Made by a program: the position numbers and the translations under genes | Assembly: GCA_003255065.1 (NCBI GenBank) | Contig: QAOA01007022.1 | Coordinates: 1,013,271-1,077,270, forward strand | Origin: Cercis canadensis | Lineage: Eukaryota; Streptophyta; Magnoliopsida; Fabales; Fabaceae | Length of the DNA: 64,000 bases | Direction of reading: 5' to 3' | In this document: piece by piece, positions 11,830 to 25,900 of the stretch | Layout: each line of letters starts with the position of its first letter | How positions within the stretch are numbered: the stretch's first letter is position 1 | The notes under the pieces: generated by a model | Seen by the model: only the letters and a program-made list of their open reading frames with translations | Told to the model about the DNA's origin: nothing | Database searches by the model: none

Positions 11830-14110
11830 TGCTTCAAATATATACTTTACTTTGAACAAATTAAGATTCAATACTACACAAACATTATATAACAACTGGT
11901 TATTAAACCATGCTTGACTAACTGCATACTGAAACAGCCAAGTGTTACCAAGAAAACTCCATGAAAGTCCAAAGGCAAACTTCAAATAATTGTCTTTCAA
12001 ACTGCATAAGGACTTTCTTTTGGGTTCAATGCATTGTGACCCTTTTTTAATATGACCCAAGAAAGTTCCTCCCTTGTAAATAATTAAAGATTGATTTCAG
12101 GTTCCACAAGTGTTTGCTATAATAATAACATGGGACAAAGGCTAGGACTAAACGGCAGATCAATAACATTGGCTACTTTTTTATTTTTTAATGACCAATA
12201 CTAATTTTTTTTTATATTATATTACGCTTTGCACATATGCAGTATCAATGTCTTACACTTTGTACAGATATAGTAGTAATTGAATTTCATTAAACCCACT
12301 AAAATTTCAACTAAACAGATTTAAACATTTATTTTTTCCAATTCAACTTGTTTTTTTTTTTTTCTTGACTTAATATAATAACTAGTACTGGTTCTGCGTC
12401 GATGCACAGGTGGCGGCGGCAGTGCACGACCCAAAATAAAAAATTATATTTAATCACTCATTGTTGGTTTAGTGATTATCTAAACCACAATCTTAGAAAA
12501 CTTTTACATATAATCTAATCCTAAATTTGACCTCCTACAGCTCTGGACACCTTATATGTGCAAAACAATAATTTGTGGTTGAGAAAAGTGTAGTGGGTTA
12601 AAGATTAGCCCTTCTTTCTCCCTTTGCTGGTATCCCAACACAATTATATATGAAAGTGGAGTTTAATAGTGTAAGCTGTTCCTAATTATTAGGACCCCAC
12701 CCACCATTATGTATATTATAATTGTCATTTGGCAGCAATTTTACCATGGACATATAAAAAGGCTTTCGTCCCCTCTTAATCTTAAGGGCTAAGATGACTG
12801 TTTATTTTTTTTAATTAGCACACCAATAATTAACAAAAGCAGCATTCCCCTTGTCATATAATTATATCCATCTGATTTGTAGATTCCATTAAGATTAGGG
12901 ATCAGATCCCTCCATTAGTCAAAAATTAGACATTGGACATTGGGTAAAAATTACTAAGAATATGGCTAATTTTGTCATTCTGACCTAAATGATTCTATTC
13001 CTCATAATTAATAAATTTTATTTAATATTTTTCTATAATGCTTGGTATCTTAGCAGAATCTTCCATTACTTTGGGTTGTCATTCTCTCTCTAAAAAAGAA
13101 GAAAAACATATGAAGAGAGAGAAGGATAGAGATTTTTTTTCTTTTGAGAGAGAAAGAAAGAAGGTTGACCTTCCTTTTCACATTGCTTGCCTTTAAGGAC
13201 ATAAAATATTAGAAACTAGAGTGATGGTGGGACTATTTATTTGAATGCACACCCCATGTGGAGACCAATTCAGTTTGTGTTTCATGGCTGCCCTAAACCG
13301 TACACAATATGAAGCACCTCATAGGTATACTCATATCATATTTAGGTTTGTTACCCTTTGTTTTCACTTTTTTCAATTATGTTTTACTAGTATTATTTTT
13401 TGTAGTACTTGAGGTTTGGTTCATCTAGGTTTTAGTGCATTTGATGCAGGTACCCTACACAGATAATAAAGAATTGAGCATAAGGGTTAGTTTAGTTGAA
13501 ATGTGTACCTTGAGATTTATAAAAATAAAGAAACTCAAGCACTTCATGTTGGAATTCATGTTAAAACATGTGAACACAATCATGGACAAGTGGATTAATA
13601 TGAGCATTTCCTCCATCCACCATGGGTGGGGTGGGTTAGCACCATCACACTAATTTTTAAGGATTAACCTGTGGGGTCCTCTTCTTCCTTTTCACCCCTC
13701 TTCATATAATTTTGTACAACATATATTATTTTTCTTTGTTAAAAAGCAAGCATATTTTAAATATTTTAATATTTTTGAGCAAGGATTTTGCCTTGAATAA
13801 GATCTCAAACCTTATTGACTTTTTCAGAGAATTAGATGCTTAATGTGGGTTTGCTTTTTCAAATATCCATTTCAATTTTTTTTGGAAGAATTACAAAAGA
13901 GACTTCTTAGCAACTAAATCACTTTACTTCTTCAACTAAAGTAATATTACTACATAGCACAAACATTTTATATCTAGAATTTTTCATACTTGTTATGTTT
14001 GAATTACTTGAAAGTCAATTAAGTAATGGAAACCTCAAATAAGAATGACATTAAAAAAAAGAAGGTGTTTTATGAATTTGTAGCATGCCTTTCTATTCCC
14101 CCTTAGAAAT

Positions 14111-14372
14111 AAGGTAAAAGAAATATTTTTTTTCTTTATTTTTTTGCCATTAGATAAAATAAACTGAATTTTTAATTAGGGGTGTTAAGAAATAGAGATT
14201 AAAATTTGGGACCTCAATTTTATGCAAGGTCAGACAAAAANAAGGTAAAAGAAATATTTTTTTTTCTTTATTTTTTTGCCATTAGATAAAATAAACTGAA
14301 TTTTTAATTAGGGGTGTTAAGAAATAGAGATTAAAATTTGGGACCTCAATTTTATGCAAGGTCAGACAAAAA
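14111..14372 (+). repeat. Direct duplication (about 130 bp twice) around a single N at 14241
   Basis: The sequence from AAGGTAAAAGAAATATT to GTCAGACAAAAA ends at the N and starts again directly after it, with one extra T in a homopolymer. Confidence 0.9.
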
Positions 14373-16429
14373 AACTATATATTTATTAGAACACATTTTT
14401 GTTTGAAAATTATATATGTTGCTTTGCAAATGAAATCTTTATAGTTTTGAAAAGCAACAACTTGATGTGAAGATTTTATTGTTACTTTAGAAAATTGGAA
14501 GATCTAATAGAAAAAAAAAAGAAATTCATAAAATAAGGAAAAAGTAAGATACTTATGAGAATTGAGTATAACGGAAATGAACCTTGCCATAGGTTTCATG
14601 TTTCTTTCTATTAATAACAGTTTTTATTCGACTAATGGATTTACTTTTGATAAAAGGAAAGAGTATCCAATTACATAGATCAAGATCACCCTTCCTTATC
14701 AAACTGGAAAACCAACATGCTAAGGACAGAAATTCCATTTTCTTTTCTTGTCATTTCACAAAAAGGAAATTTCTCACATTGAGTGGGTTTCTTTTATTTT
14801 TGTTGCCCAATAGGGGAAAAAAAAATATCAAATTGATTTTAACAAATATACTGCACTTCTGCAAAAGGAAAGGTTTAAGTCTGATTTTGTCCGTACGGAT
14901 CATTGGACACTTTTTGTGACTTCATTAGCCGTTTCATCCAAATGTAAAGGCATCAACAAATTTTTTTTTTTTTGTGGGCCATAGCATCAACGATGCTTAA
15001 CTCCATTGAATCTCCTTTCTTATCACCCCTTTCCACCTCTCCTTAGTTTGGTAATTTCACCTCTTTAACAAATAAGTCTAAATGAAGCAATTTTTTTTTT
15101 TATTATCCATTAATATTTACTTGAGCAAATTTGAGTTAATAATATGAGAAATTCTCATCATATATGTTAAAATTTTCTGCCTTGTCCCTTATTATTTTGA
15201 ATCTGGATTTGCTAAAAAGATGCGAGAAGGAATTCTTATAAACTCATTAGACCCACATAAATAAACTTGAATTAACTCATTTAAGACACCAAATGCACGA
15301 AAAAAAAGAAGAAACTTCAGTCTTCATGACATAAAAAGAATTTTTTTTTTTTTTTTAAAAAAAATGGTAGATACTACCAATTTCCAATCATGAATCTGAA
15401 ATATGACATCTTTTAGTAAATAAAATGAAACAATAAAGGAAAGACAATGATAAATATGGATGGCAGGCCTAAGATATTAATATAAGTAAATTTGCGTTTT
15501 GGGGACCAGACTACAGTAATATAAATGTCTGTAGCCCAAGCCAGAATGCTGGAGGGGTCCTATGAGACATTGAAAACATGATTGTTATCTCAGCAAAACA
15601 ATTAAATGTTGTGGGAGTGGAAGAAGGCCAAGCTGTTTTGTGGATTTAACTTTAATAATTAGTTAAGTTATTTGTTAAACAATGTAGGTTAGGACATAGG
15701 CTAGTATTGTCCTTTTGTTATATAACTGCATACAAAACAATATTATGGTTATATGACTGTGTTTATTGGCATTTTGTGTGCGCTTTTTTCTTGCATTTCA
15801 TTTGCGCTTTCTCATTTTTCGGTGGGTGAGTGGATGCATTAGTGGTTATAACCAATGTGAGTGAGCAATTGCATTAGCAAATAAAAGAAAAAAGAGATGT
15901 GTGTTTGAGGAATCATGATACATGGACAAACTCTTATCCACAACATTATACAAGAAAAAAAAAATTCACAATTGTTTTAGATAATTTAGTTGGTCCAACT
16001 TGAACAGTTTTATGCTCAATTTAAATTTTGTCAAATAATACAAAAGAGGGTTTTTATGCATCAGCATTACACATGTTGCAATTATTGGACTAGATTCATG
16101 GGCTTAAGGCACCATGCGAATACCTATTAAAAACATCAACGGGGACCTCTTGTAAACTTTGTCTACATGGCGTCTATAGCTATTGAATTGTTCGATTGGA
16201 TTTTACTGCAAAAGTATGCTATTACTAGAATCTATTGAAGTTCAATTTATTAGATTCCGTTCAGAGAATATTTTTTCATCATGTATAAGATCTTAGGAAA
16301 AATGAATAAAAAAAGAAGACCAGTTGTATTGTATAGCCTAAATTTCAAAGTACACACAACTTATTATTGCTCCTCTTCTGAACCATCTCTAAGATCCTAG
16401 AACTTTCTTTCCTGATGACTTATTACAGA

Positions 16430-18653
16430 TTATGTTCCTATTCCAAGTCATTGGCTTCATCTAAAACTGAAAGCTCATAACATAAGCAAATGTTATATGT
16501 TGTCCCTCTTCTTGAAGGGAGGGCTTTCTCTTTTCCCCTTTTTGCCAAAGGGGCAAAAACAAACATAAAACAGATCGGGCCTAGGCCCTTAGCCCAGATT
16601 CCTCTACATACGTAGTAGGGGAAAAAAAGAACAAAAAAAGGGTAAGAAAGTTGTGTCATTACTCATTTCCAATCCCCCAAGAAAAGGAAGTTTACACCAA
16701 TAATTTGACCAACTTCTACCATTTGAAATCGGACAAGCTGATGCTGAACTTTAAAAACAAGAATCAAAGATACCTGCTTATAAATGCAAGTTTACACAAA
16801 AATTGACCACAACATTTCATTACACATTTTACCCACATGCTGAAGACAAACGGTAGGACAATGAAAAATAAGTCTCATGTTGTACGCTCCACATGGTACT
16901 TCAAACACATGCTCGGACCTCATGGTTTCAACCAGGACTGCAAGCTGAAACCCAAGTTCATCACCGCATAAGATCATGGGTTGCAGCAAAAATGGGTGAT
17001 GAAATACTGATTATAATTGCTTTGTAGCAATGCAAGAAGTAACATGAGCTCAAGCATGATGCGGAAGACTCTCGAACCCAAACAATGATCCACCTATCCA
17101 ATTCCAGCATACGATCCTGAATAGTAGACCGAATGGATATTAGACAGATCGCTAAGAATAACTCATTATCAACCAAATCAGAAAGATGAACCATAACAAA
17201 AATATTATATTTATCAGGACAAACATAATGTGCAAGTTTCCTACAGCCATGAAACAAACATAACCTTTCGGAAGTTTCTTCTCTTTTTTTTTTTTTTTTC
17301 CTAGTATGAAAAAATGGTTAACAAGCACCAAGCTGTCATGCTAGATTTTTCCTGACATTACATACTGATATAATGCCTCTTAACTAAAAATCTCAAAAAC
17401 AACAATCTGATAGGATTGCCACTTTCTGTAGTCACAGCTATGACAAAATAAAGGGCCTAACAGAGATTTGCAAAGCGGAATTTATTATTAGTGGCGAACA
17501 CAAAGTGGATCAAGAAAAGCAAGTATTCTTATGGGCACCAAAAATGATAATATCTCTAAAGTTTTCACGACTTACCTAACCTACATGAAAACTGTTCAAC
17601 AAGGATTTTTTCTGTCATTTAATATTAACAGGCTAGTCCTCATAGATAACCCTCTAATATGAGAGACAGAAAAAAACCCTTTACAGTCAAGAGATGAAAA
17701 AGATTGACTAAGCATGGTTAAAGAGAAAAGTAATAAAATACGCTAACCAAAGTATTATCCTGGTTTGAGTGTTTTCATAGAAATGATGTGGCTGGCTTCA
17801 GTAAAGCAGTTAGGCAACCACAGTAATTGCAAATAATTGAAGCTATGATGCACGAGTAAGAATGCAGAACTTCTGCGATGTGGTCCAGACAAGTCTGAGA
17901 TAATCCACTAACCCATTCTAAAACCAGTTAAAGAAGTATTTCCTGAAATGATTTCATTCCAATATTGATAAAGAATAAATGGCAGAAAAAAAAAATACAA
18001 CTTCAGAACTGGTCACAATATAGTTGGCCAGAATTGATCCTGCCAAATGCCATTGTAGAATTAACACAATTTTGATAGTTTATTTACTCAAATCTATTTA
18101 AATACTGTTACCTCTATTATGCTGAATCTTTATGAATCATTTAAATGTCCATTTCCACTTTCACAAGGTGGGGGAAAAAAGAACTCCAGTACTTCATAAA
18201 ATTACTCATCAAGTAATCAAAATTTTACTACTAAAACAAATAAAAGCAGATGCAAGTGTCTGAAACCAGTACCGAGCGACATTTCCTCTTTTCTTTTGCT
18301 TTCGGAGCTACATCTATCCAAATAAGTTATATAGGCATAGTGAATTTGTCGTCAATACAAAATACATTGTTCTTCCATCCCTTGGAATGAAAACATAAAT
18401 TACATAAGTAACTAACAACTAAAAACCTCCAGACATAAGGACCAACCACATCCTCACAAAGCTAGATTGGTATGTAATCCAAGTGAACTGTGGGAGATGA
18501 ATAACAAATTATGTTCAATAAATATTCTAAGAAACTTGAAAATATTATCAATCTCATAAACATTTCAAATTGTAACCGAAGGAAAAGCCATCCAATTATC
18601 CCCAATAAGAAAAAGATCAGAAAGGGGGGAAATAAAGGGACTCAAGTACTTAC
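16430..18653 (-). other. Probable 3' untranslated region and 3' intron of the exportin-2 gene
   Basis: This stretch follows the exportin-2 stop codon on the minus strand. It is less AT-rich than the flanking intergenic DNA and has no convincing reading frame. A consensus donor GTAAGT sits immediately after the stop. A plausible acceptor lies near 16,744, where the minus strand shows a T-rich tract ending in CAG, with another near 16,776. The 3' end was not located and the extent is inferred. It could equally be ordinary intergenic sequence. Confidence 0.35.
18648..18653 (-). other. Consensus splice donor directly after a stop codon
   Basis: The minus strand reads TTTGA followed by GTAAGT, so the TGA stop of exportin-2 is the last codon before a textbook donor. 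It suggests an intron in the 3' untranslated region that starts at the very first untranslated base. Confidence 0.6.
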
Positions 18654-21584
18654 TCAAACTATTTGAATTTTGTAAGTTTCACAAAGCTGATGCAATGCTA
18701 ATTGATTCGCTGGATCAACATTTTCACTGATGATCTTGGGGTACCTCCCAGGGGAAAGTGAAGAAAGTCGATGCAATGAAGCAATGAAAAATTCCCTAGG
18801 ATCTTTTATATCTTTAAGTGGATCATCTTCTTTCTTCCCAGCATTGTAAAGGCGAGCAAAGGTGGCAGTATAACCCACATTTTCTGTAAAATCTGGCATG
18901 TCAGGTTCATCTTCAACCCTATCCTCTTCCGGTCGCGAAAGGAGAGTGATAATGCTGTCCACCATCTTCCCCCAGGATTCAACAGCCACAGGATCTAAAA
19001 GGATGGGGGACTCACAGATGAGTCTGGTTGAAGCAACTGCAGTCAACTTAAGCTCAACAGCTCCAGTGATCAGCTTAAGATTAGGTATCCAAAACTGCTT
19101 CAAAATCGCAGTAAATAAATCACCCTGGACACCATTCATAGTCTCAACAAGCTTTGACGACCCATGTCTAATCAAAAAGAGTGACATGAATATCAAAAGG
19201 GACTTGATGAACTTTATTGTACGCCTTTGTTCAAGCACTCTGAAGAGAGCTGACCAAATGTGACCTATGTAAGGTTGAATAACGGCATATTCAAGACTCT
19301 CAATGACAGTGTTAAGCACATAAAATCCTTGCTCAGTTGTGCTAGAAGATTGGATAAGTATGTTAAATATACCAAGCACCTTTGACAGTCTACCCTCTTG
19401 GTTAAGCTCATGTGGTGCCTTTTGAAGGAAAGCCTGGAGTAGACGCACAAGGGCAGGAACATTTGCAGCACTTTTCCAAGTTTCAGGTGACAAAAGAATC
19501 TCAAATATCTGCATGTAACTTGGTGAGATGGGTGGTCTATTCAGCTCGACAAGTTGAGCAAGCAACTGAAATGTGTATGGCCAAAACTCAGGTACACTAC
19601 CCAATATAATTTGGAAATTAGGGAAAAGGCTTGCTTCAAAAACTGATACAAGAGACAAGTCCCTCTCACAAGCCCGCTTCACAAGAATGGCCATTGACTC
19701 AAAAAGAAAATGATTGAAGATGGGATTTTTTGGATTTTTGCAAACTTCACCAAGAATAAAGGCTAGCCCCTCAATGCAAACCTGAGCAACTTCAACGGAT
19801 ATATCTGCAATCCCAAGAACCCTCATAATACACTTCATTACATATTGATTCTCTTCAGACTCTGGGAGCTTCAAGGCACTAAAAAGATTGTTCATCAGCA
19901 CTGGGAATACCGAACTGATGTCCACTGAAGTATATCGTGCTCTACCTCCCTCATCCTTTACCAACAAGAGTTTTTCAATACAACCTGCAGCGTATGAATG
20001 AACAACATTTGATTCTGCAGCAAGGAAACGAACCAAATCTGGGAAAAACCTCAATGCTGCATGCTTTGATATTTGACTCCGGAACATGGTAAAGAATTTG
20101 AGTGCACCTGCCTTGAGCATAGGATAACCATTCACATCTGGATTCTGCAACTCTGGGACAATAACAGATTCAAAAAAGCTCTGAACATCAACAAGTTCTG
20201 TTGAGACATAACTAGCTCCAGCCTTCTTAGTTGCAAGAGAAACTACCAAGTATATAGCACAATCCTTGTCCTTCCAATTTGCCACAGGGTTTGTAGCAAA
20301 TGAGCTTAATAAAGTTTGTATTTGTGCAGAAATAATGCTTCTGACAGCGTCTCCATAATGTGTTGCAATCCCTTTAAGTAGCTCACAAGCAATCCTTCTT
20401 CTAGTATCAAGATCACTACCTTCCATATCTCTCCTAATAAACTCAATATAATTCATCTCAAAGAGTTCCTCATCGTCTTCCCTCAACCTTACATTCGGAA
20501 TAACAATGCACTGACAAATCTGTGGTATAACTCCTTCACTAGCAAACAAAGTGTGGTGAACGCTTGTGCTAACAGTGGTCAAAAATTTGATTGCTGTAAT
20601 AGCCAGCTGATCACGGCTAGAAGTTTGTGACACGCTTCCCAGTAAAGTCCACACAGCAAGGGCAAAATCATTCAAGTATCCTTGAAATTCCTCCTCATTC
20701 TTTTCCATATAAAGATTAATATTCTCACAAACTGCTGCTCGAAGCTCATCAACAAGTGCAACGCCATCTGGGCCACTTCTCTCAAGTGCAGGATAACTAG
20801 TGGTGAGATATTTCTGAAACTCAGTCATCCACTCCTTCATGTGATCCTCAAAAAACTCAGGGAGCTCTTGAAAATTCAATGAATAAAATATCCAACAACA
20901 CAATCTCTGCGACTCAAAAAGGGGACGCAGATTTGCAGCAGGCGCTCCAGAATTCGCCCCCACATCAATTAACGAAGCAGTTTTGAGAAATATTTCCAGC
21001 AATGGTGCCGCAAAATTATCCAGACAATATTTCAAATCAAGCAAAAGATCATTTGTCTTATACTGGAACCGAAATTTTTTAAAAATAGAATTCGCAGTGC
21101 CAAGAATACCATTAATAGAGGCATAATCCGAGGATTGCGATGCTTTCTGAAGATTCGAAACAAGCTCAGGAAGCAACGCAGGCCACGATTTCGGGAAATC
21201 ATGCTTACCAATAACAGCCAAAGCTTCACTAAGCTGGCTTTGAATCTTAGGAGTCGCGGAAAGCATCAGCGGAACTATCAGGGATTTGATCTGCTCCTTC
21301 TCGGGGTCAAGTATAGGTGCGAAAGCGAGCACATTGCCACCATCGGGAGTAGCAGGAACCCACCGCACACGAAGGTGGTTCTTGAAGTTAACAGCGGCGG
21401 CTTGACGGATCTGATCGTCGATGGATGGCTCGGCCACAAGGCGGAGCACAGCGAGGCCGTAGTTGGGGCGGTCAGCAGCCTCCGCAAGGGAGGATTCGGC
21501 TCGGCGACGAGGCTCCGGCGCCGGAGAGAGAGTGTGGAGGAAGCACTCGGAGAGGAATTGGAGGGTTTGGGGGTTCCACTCCAT
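18654..21584 (-). CDS. CAS: Exportin-2 (CAS/CSE1-like importin-alpha re-exporter)
   Basis: The 976-residue protein is encoded by one exon. Family members recycle importin-alpha from nucleus to cytoplasm together with RanGTP. The start is the ATG at 21,584, giving [20 protein letters not shown], which matches the family N-terminus; an upstream in-frame TTG is not needed. An importin-beta N-terminal domain lies at about residues 28-100, with [16 protein letters not shown] typical of it. It is followed by the CSE1 central HEAT repeats, including [17 protein letters not shown], and the CAS C-terminal repeats up to the end ETYKIQIV. Full length (about 970 residues) is usual for the family. No frameshift or stop interrupts it. 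The promoter has telo-box and site II motifs typical of housekeeping genes. The only oddity is the splice donor abutting the stop. Confidence 0.96.
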   Translation of the reverse strand: MEWNPQTLQFLSECFLHTLSPAPEPRRRAESSLAEAADRPNYGLAVLRLVAEPSIDDQIRQAAAVNFKNHLRVRWVPATPDGGNVLAFAPILDPEKEQIKSLIVPLMLSATPKIQSQLSEALAVIGKHDFPKSWPALLPELVSNLQKASQSSDYASINGILGTANSIFKKFRFQYKTNDLLLDLKYCLDNFAAPLLEIFLKTASLIDVGANSGAPAANLRPLFESQRLCCWIFYSLNFQELPEFFEDHMKEWMTEFQKYLTTSYPALERSGPDGVALVDELRAAVCENINLYMEKNEEEFQGYLNDFALAVWTLLGSVSQTSSRDQLAITAIKFLTTVSTSVHHTLFASEGVIPQICQCIVIPNVRLREDDEELFEMNYIEFIRRDMEGSDLDTRRRIACELLKGIATHYGDAVRSIISAQIQTLLSSFATNPVANWKDKDCAIYLVVSLATKKAGASYVSTELVDVQSFFESVIVPELQNPDVNGYPMLKAGALKFFTMFRSQISKHAALRFFPDLVRFLAAESNVVHSYAAGCIEKLLLVKDEGGRARYTSVDISSVFPVLMNNLFSALKLPESEENQYVMKCIMRVLGIADISVEVAQVCIEGLAFILGEVCKNPKNPIFNHFLFESMAILVKRACERDLSLVSVFEASLFPNFQIILGSVPEFWPYTFQLLAQLVELNRPPISPSYMQIFEILLSPETWKSAANVPALVRLLQAFLQKAPHELNQEGRLSKVLGIFNILIQSSSTTEQGFYVLNTVIESLEYAVIQPYIGHIWSALFRVLEQRRTIKFIKSLLIFMSLFLIRHGSSKLVETMNGVQGDLFTAILKQFWIPNLKLITGAVELKLTAVASTRLICESPILLDPVAVESWGKMVDSIITLLSRPEEDRVEDEPDMPDFTENVGYTATFARLYNAGKKEDDPLKDIKDPREFFIASLHRLSSLSPGRYPKIISENVDPANQLALHQLCETYKIQIV

Positions 21585-21612
21585 TTTCGAGAGAATCTGA
21601 AATAGCAACCGC

Positions 21613-21645
21613 TAGGGTTTATGGGAGAAGAACGTAGCTAGGGTT
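21613..21645 (-). promoter_or_regulatory. Two telo-box motifs in the exportin-2 leader
   Basis: AAACCCTA on the minus strand at 21,613-21,620 and AACCCTA at 21,639-21,645, just upstream of the start codon. Telo-boxes are common near the 5' ends of plant genes for growth and translation. Confidence 0.6.
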
Positions 21646-21860
21646 CCTGTGAGGGAATAGAAACAGTGAAATATGAATAATTAAAGGGAAAAGCGAAGGA
21701 GAAGAGATTGGTATTTTACTTCTACACAGAGAGTTGCAGAGATTGCGTTTGTGTTTGGAGACAGGGAAAGTGAAAGGGGGACTGAGAAATGGGAGGGATT
21801 TTTGAAGAGGGTTTTAGACACTTGTGAGTAATTTTCATGCCATGTGAAATCTATGAAGGA

Positions 21861-22047
21861 CACGTGGCTGATTCTTATAGGCCTGAGTACAATGGTTTCA
21901 ATTTGAGTAGAACCATGGGCCGAAAGGATCTCAGTGGCGGTTCCATTTTCTATTTTGTCACCGCCACTATAATCAAATTGGGCTTTCCTCATGAATTATA
22001 CAGAATCGGATTGGGCCCATATTTGTAGGTTCGGTTTTGGCAGCCCA
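21861..22047 (-). promoter_or_regulatory. Exportin-2 promoter with clustered site II elements and a G-box
   Basis: TGGGCC or TGGGCT cores occur at 21,916, 21,979 and 22,012, with AGCCCA at 22,042, and CACGTG lies at 21,861-21,866. Such TGGGCY clusters are characteristic of promoters of plant genes active in dividing cells. The distance to the coding start (about 330-460 bp) fits a proximal promoter of the minus-strand gene. No clear TATA box was identified. Confidence 0.6.
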
Positions 22048-22088
22048 TATTTCTTTAGAACAAATTGGGACCATTTCATAAAGAATTG

Positions 22089-22293
22089 GAGGTTTCTTAG
22101 ATATTTTTAGTATTTATGTAGTATGTCATACTACATAAAAATAACCAATAAATGAATGACATGTGTACAAATTAACTATTTTTAAATTTATTTAAAAAAT
22201 AAATAAATTATATTTTATATATAATAAAATATAAAAATTATATATGTTTGATACGTCAGTGTAGTATGACATACTTACGTAGTATCATAGAAT
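22089..22293 (-). repeat. AT-rich MITE-like repeat, copy 2 of 4
   Basis: Reverse orientation relative to copy 1. It starts GAGGTTTCTTAGATA and ends AGTATCATAGAAT, with the same inverted GTATGTCATACTA motifs and AT-rich core. It lies just beyond the exportin-2 promoter. Confidence 0.7.
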
Positions 22294-22695
22294 CCCCGTA
22301 AAGAATTAGACCTTTTCTTTAAAAAGAAAAAAAAATAATCCCTAGTCTATATATGTAGATTTATGAATGTAACTCTATATAGTATTTATTACCGATCTTT
22401 TTATTTGTTAGGGATTTCCCTCCCATTGATATTTGAGTTGTAAGTTCATTACATAACGAAGGTTAAAGGAGCAATAACTGTTGCTAATTAAGTTTATTAA
22501 AAAAAGCAACCTAAACACAAATAAAACCACTTGTATAATTTGGTACTTGGTATAATTACAAATGCAAAATTATATAGGTAAAATTAATTACTCCATAGAT
22601 TAGAGGTGACAAATTTCAAATATTTTTACTACTTCGCAAACATAAATTATAAGTTGTAACCTGTTGTAAATTATCAAAACAATAAATGATCATTG

Positions 22696-22905
22696 AAAGA
22701 TGTAACGAAAATCACTTAAGTCCTAATTTTTTTTGTCACACTTGGATCCTAGAAATTCAAAAAGTTAATTAAATTGGTCTTTTTTGTTTTTTAATCATCA
22801 CTTGGATCTTGAAAATGACTATTTTGATTAACTTTTTAAATTTTTACAGATTCAAGTGATACAAAAAGTATTTTAAGGATTTAAGTAATTTTTGTTGTAT
22901 CTTTT
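22696..22905. repeat. 210-bp hairpin MITE-like repeat
   Basis: GAAAGATGTAACGAAAATCAC at the left is matched in reverse complement near the right end by GTAATTTTTGTTGTATCTTTT. The match continues inward through AAAAAGTTAAT to a centre near 22,800. It has no coding capacity. Confidence 0.65.
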
Positions 22906-25900
22906 AAGGACTAAAATAACTTTTACTCTTATAAAAATATAAGGTCATATAGCTTACAATCCTAAAATACTAATTGCATGCATTGAGGGTAGAGGTCCCC
23001 TGAAAGCATAGCCCATAAATGTATAAGGTCCATAGCTTAGAATTAGTTGGCCAGAGAGACACAATCACATGCATGCTTAACCCAAAATATGTGACAGAGA
23101 ACCCTTGATTACTCTCCACATACTTGTGTGAACATTTTCTCTCACGTGGAGAATTGCATATCTTCCTTCTCTGTGGTGTCGAGTATAAGAGGCTGAAAGA
23201 CTAGTACTATCAAGTAAAACCATTAAATTATGCTCATCCACCACCCACTTTCTCCCTTTTGTCCTCTTCGTTCTCTTCCAAATCACTACCATTCTCAAGT
23301 TTTGTTTTTCTTTTATTGGCCGTCATCAATCCCTCACTCAATTCATAGCTACGATTCTGACAATCAATTAGAGCACGTTTCCGAACCAAATTAAGGATAG
23401 TAACAATTTCCTTTTGACAACATTCTCATTACTACGTTTGGATGTTGAGTAGTTTTAGATTTTACTTTTCTTCGCATGAGAAATGTTCATAAGACGTTTT
23501 TTTTTTATGAATAATCTACATAAAATTTATAATCAACATCTAATTAGCTTTCTGACTTCTGATAGCATGAAAGATTCCGATTTCACTCTTTTTAATTCTA
23601 CTAAGGTTGGCATGTAAAAGAAGAAAAGAAAATCTCAGCTAAGTTTAAACTATACATTCTTTGAGGAGTGAGGAACACCCATATGTTGCATAAAATATTC
23701 TTAAATTCATAGCAGGAACCACCTGAAGATTAAGCAAACCCTTTTGTGCAACTAGAGCAAATAAAATCAGGCACAGGCTTGTATTTTTCTGGTCCATGTT
23801 TCTCAATCTAATATACTAGCAACTCAGAGCCTCCTATGCTTGCAGTTGCATACTATATATTCTACTGCACAATGGACATGGAAGTTTGCACATGCTATAT
23901 ATAGTATATGCTACTGCAAAATGTGCATAAGATACAAGTTCTTCTATCTACACGTACTTGAAAAGTTAAAATCGTACCTGTTTACATTTACTCACACAAT
24001 AAGTGTTTTGTTTCTAATTAGTTCAACTGACCCCACTTAATCTTTTTTCTATTAATTCTTATGGAGACAATTGTGCAGGTAAGCACAAGGGCGATTCCAA
24101 GCAATATATAAGGAGAATTGTTCTTATTGTATACTAAACGATACTATTTGGTACATTTGTTTTACTTGCACTTCACTTAGGTACATACAGTTACAAATCC
24201 CTTTCATTAAACGAGACCAGATGTAGTCTAATAGAAAAGAATCTAGATAATTTAAAAGAAAACTTTATTCGCTATTATTGAACAAATGGCCACATTGGCA
24301 TCAAGCTTATAATGAAGAAACAGTTAGCTCTATAAATATCAAATACAGTGGTAGAATTTTATAAACTAAAGACAGGCAAGGGCAGGGAAATTGGATATAA
24401 ATGGAAATTGAAATCTGCAATTTGGGGACTTGATTTGTGTGGGACAACACTCTTATTTAGTGTAAGCAGTTGTCTCATTTACGTTGTCTCATATGGGCGT
24501 GTTGGACCTATTGCTTCGCTACAGGATGATTGTGTTATTTGTTCCTGCAGATACCCCATTGGTGACAGTTTTGACCTTGAAAGCTACGTAAGAAAAAAAG
24601 GGTTAAAATGAGTTCACGGCCCAAAAATATTGACAAATGCGTTTTAGAAACCTTCACAAATCACAATCTTGTCATTTGTTGATCATGCACTTAAATTTTG
24701 AAGACAATTTACATTGTGGTCCTCATGAGAAATTGTTTGCTTTCTTCCCTCAGACGTTGATGGATTGAGTCCTTCCAACCACTTTTCTTGTATTGGGGTT
24801 ATCTATTATGGTTCCCTTCAGAGAATCTTGGAAGACTTCCATGGTAGAAAGAGAAGTATAATATCTCTTTTTTTGTGGCTGGGATTACACAAAAACCAGC
24901 CGTTAATTACTTTTAATGTGAAACTCTGCTAGCTTAGGAAACACTAATTAAAAGAGGGATACTACTATATATTAGGTAGATGCTTTAGATTGATTTTCGT
25001 TTAATCAAATAAGAAAAAAGATAATAAATGGCCAACTTGTTGAGTATATATCTACAGCACATGAACCTTTGTTATAAAGTAGTAAAGTACCCACAAACTC
25101 TATAAAAGCCATGTATAAAAGGCCTCTATCTACTGATAATGACATTTTTCTCTGCATTATTTGGGACGGAAACATGATATGCTTGCACACTTTTTCTTTT
25201 ACGCTTTCTTTATACTTATTGAAGTATATAAAGATTTGATAGAGAAAAGTTAAGTTAATCAACACAAACTGTTTGTTAATCTTGATTCTAGCTACACTTG
25301 TATATATAGGAATTGGGTTTGAATCACTTTACAAAAAATGATAACTATAAGCCCAAAATTCTGGTGTAAAAGTTTCTGTAGCTAGCTTTTGTTTTTGTTT
25401 TAAAAAGTACTTCTTTATCAAAATACACTCTTCAATTTATTTACATAAAATAATTTGTAAGATATTTACTGATAAGAATTATTTATATATCACTACTCAA
25501 ACTGTGAAACATGCTGCAAACTTTCTTTCCACTGTATATAAGTGGCTTTTTATTGCCATGTTTTTAATTGCTGACAGAGTCATTCCCCACTAGCCTGGTT
25601 CTTCTTCCTCAACAATTCTGCTGCTATTGTGATTGTATCATTCCCTTTTCTGTGCCTTTCAGGGTGAAATCTTTATTGGGGTAGCATTGCATTATATTGC
25701 CACTTTATACAACAGCCTCTACTCTCTTTCATCAAGAAACTTCTTTCACGACTCCTGGCACTTTTAATTGGTACACTTATTTGGCCAAAAAAGAAAATTG
25801 GTAGATTTCTTACTTTTGCTGACAAAAAGTTTGACCCTGACCTCACCCTCCTAAGTCCTAAACTTTATTACGCATTAAAATCTCATTGCATTTCTCCTTT

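Larger units (their letters stand above)
9560..16429. other. Long AT-rich intergenic stretch, no gene seen
   Basis: No frame in this stretch resembles a known protein. It contains microsatellites at 10,431 and 11,808, one unmerged contig overlap at 14,111-14,372, and many homopolymer runs. The longest open frame (167 codons, minus strand, 11,557-12,060) has a low-complexity composition and includes the (GA)n tract, so I do not call it a gene. No known plant microRNA sequence was spotted by eye. Confidence 0.5.

Noticed and set aside
11557..12060. 167-codon minus-strand frame
   Set aside because: Low-complexity composition, includes an (AG)n tract, no recognisable domain, and begins in AT-rich intergenic DNA.
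18898..21637. Several plus- and minus-strand frames of 65-156 codons inside the exportin-2 gene
   Set aside because: Shadows of the real coding frame.
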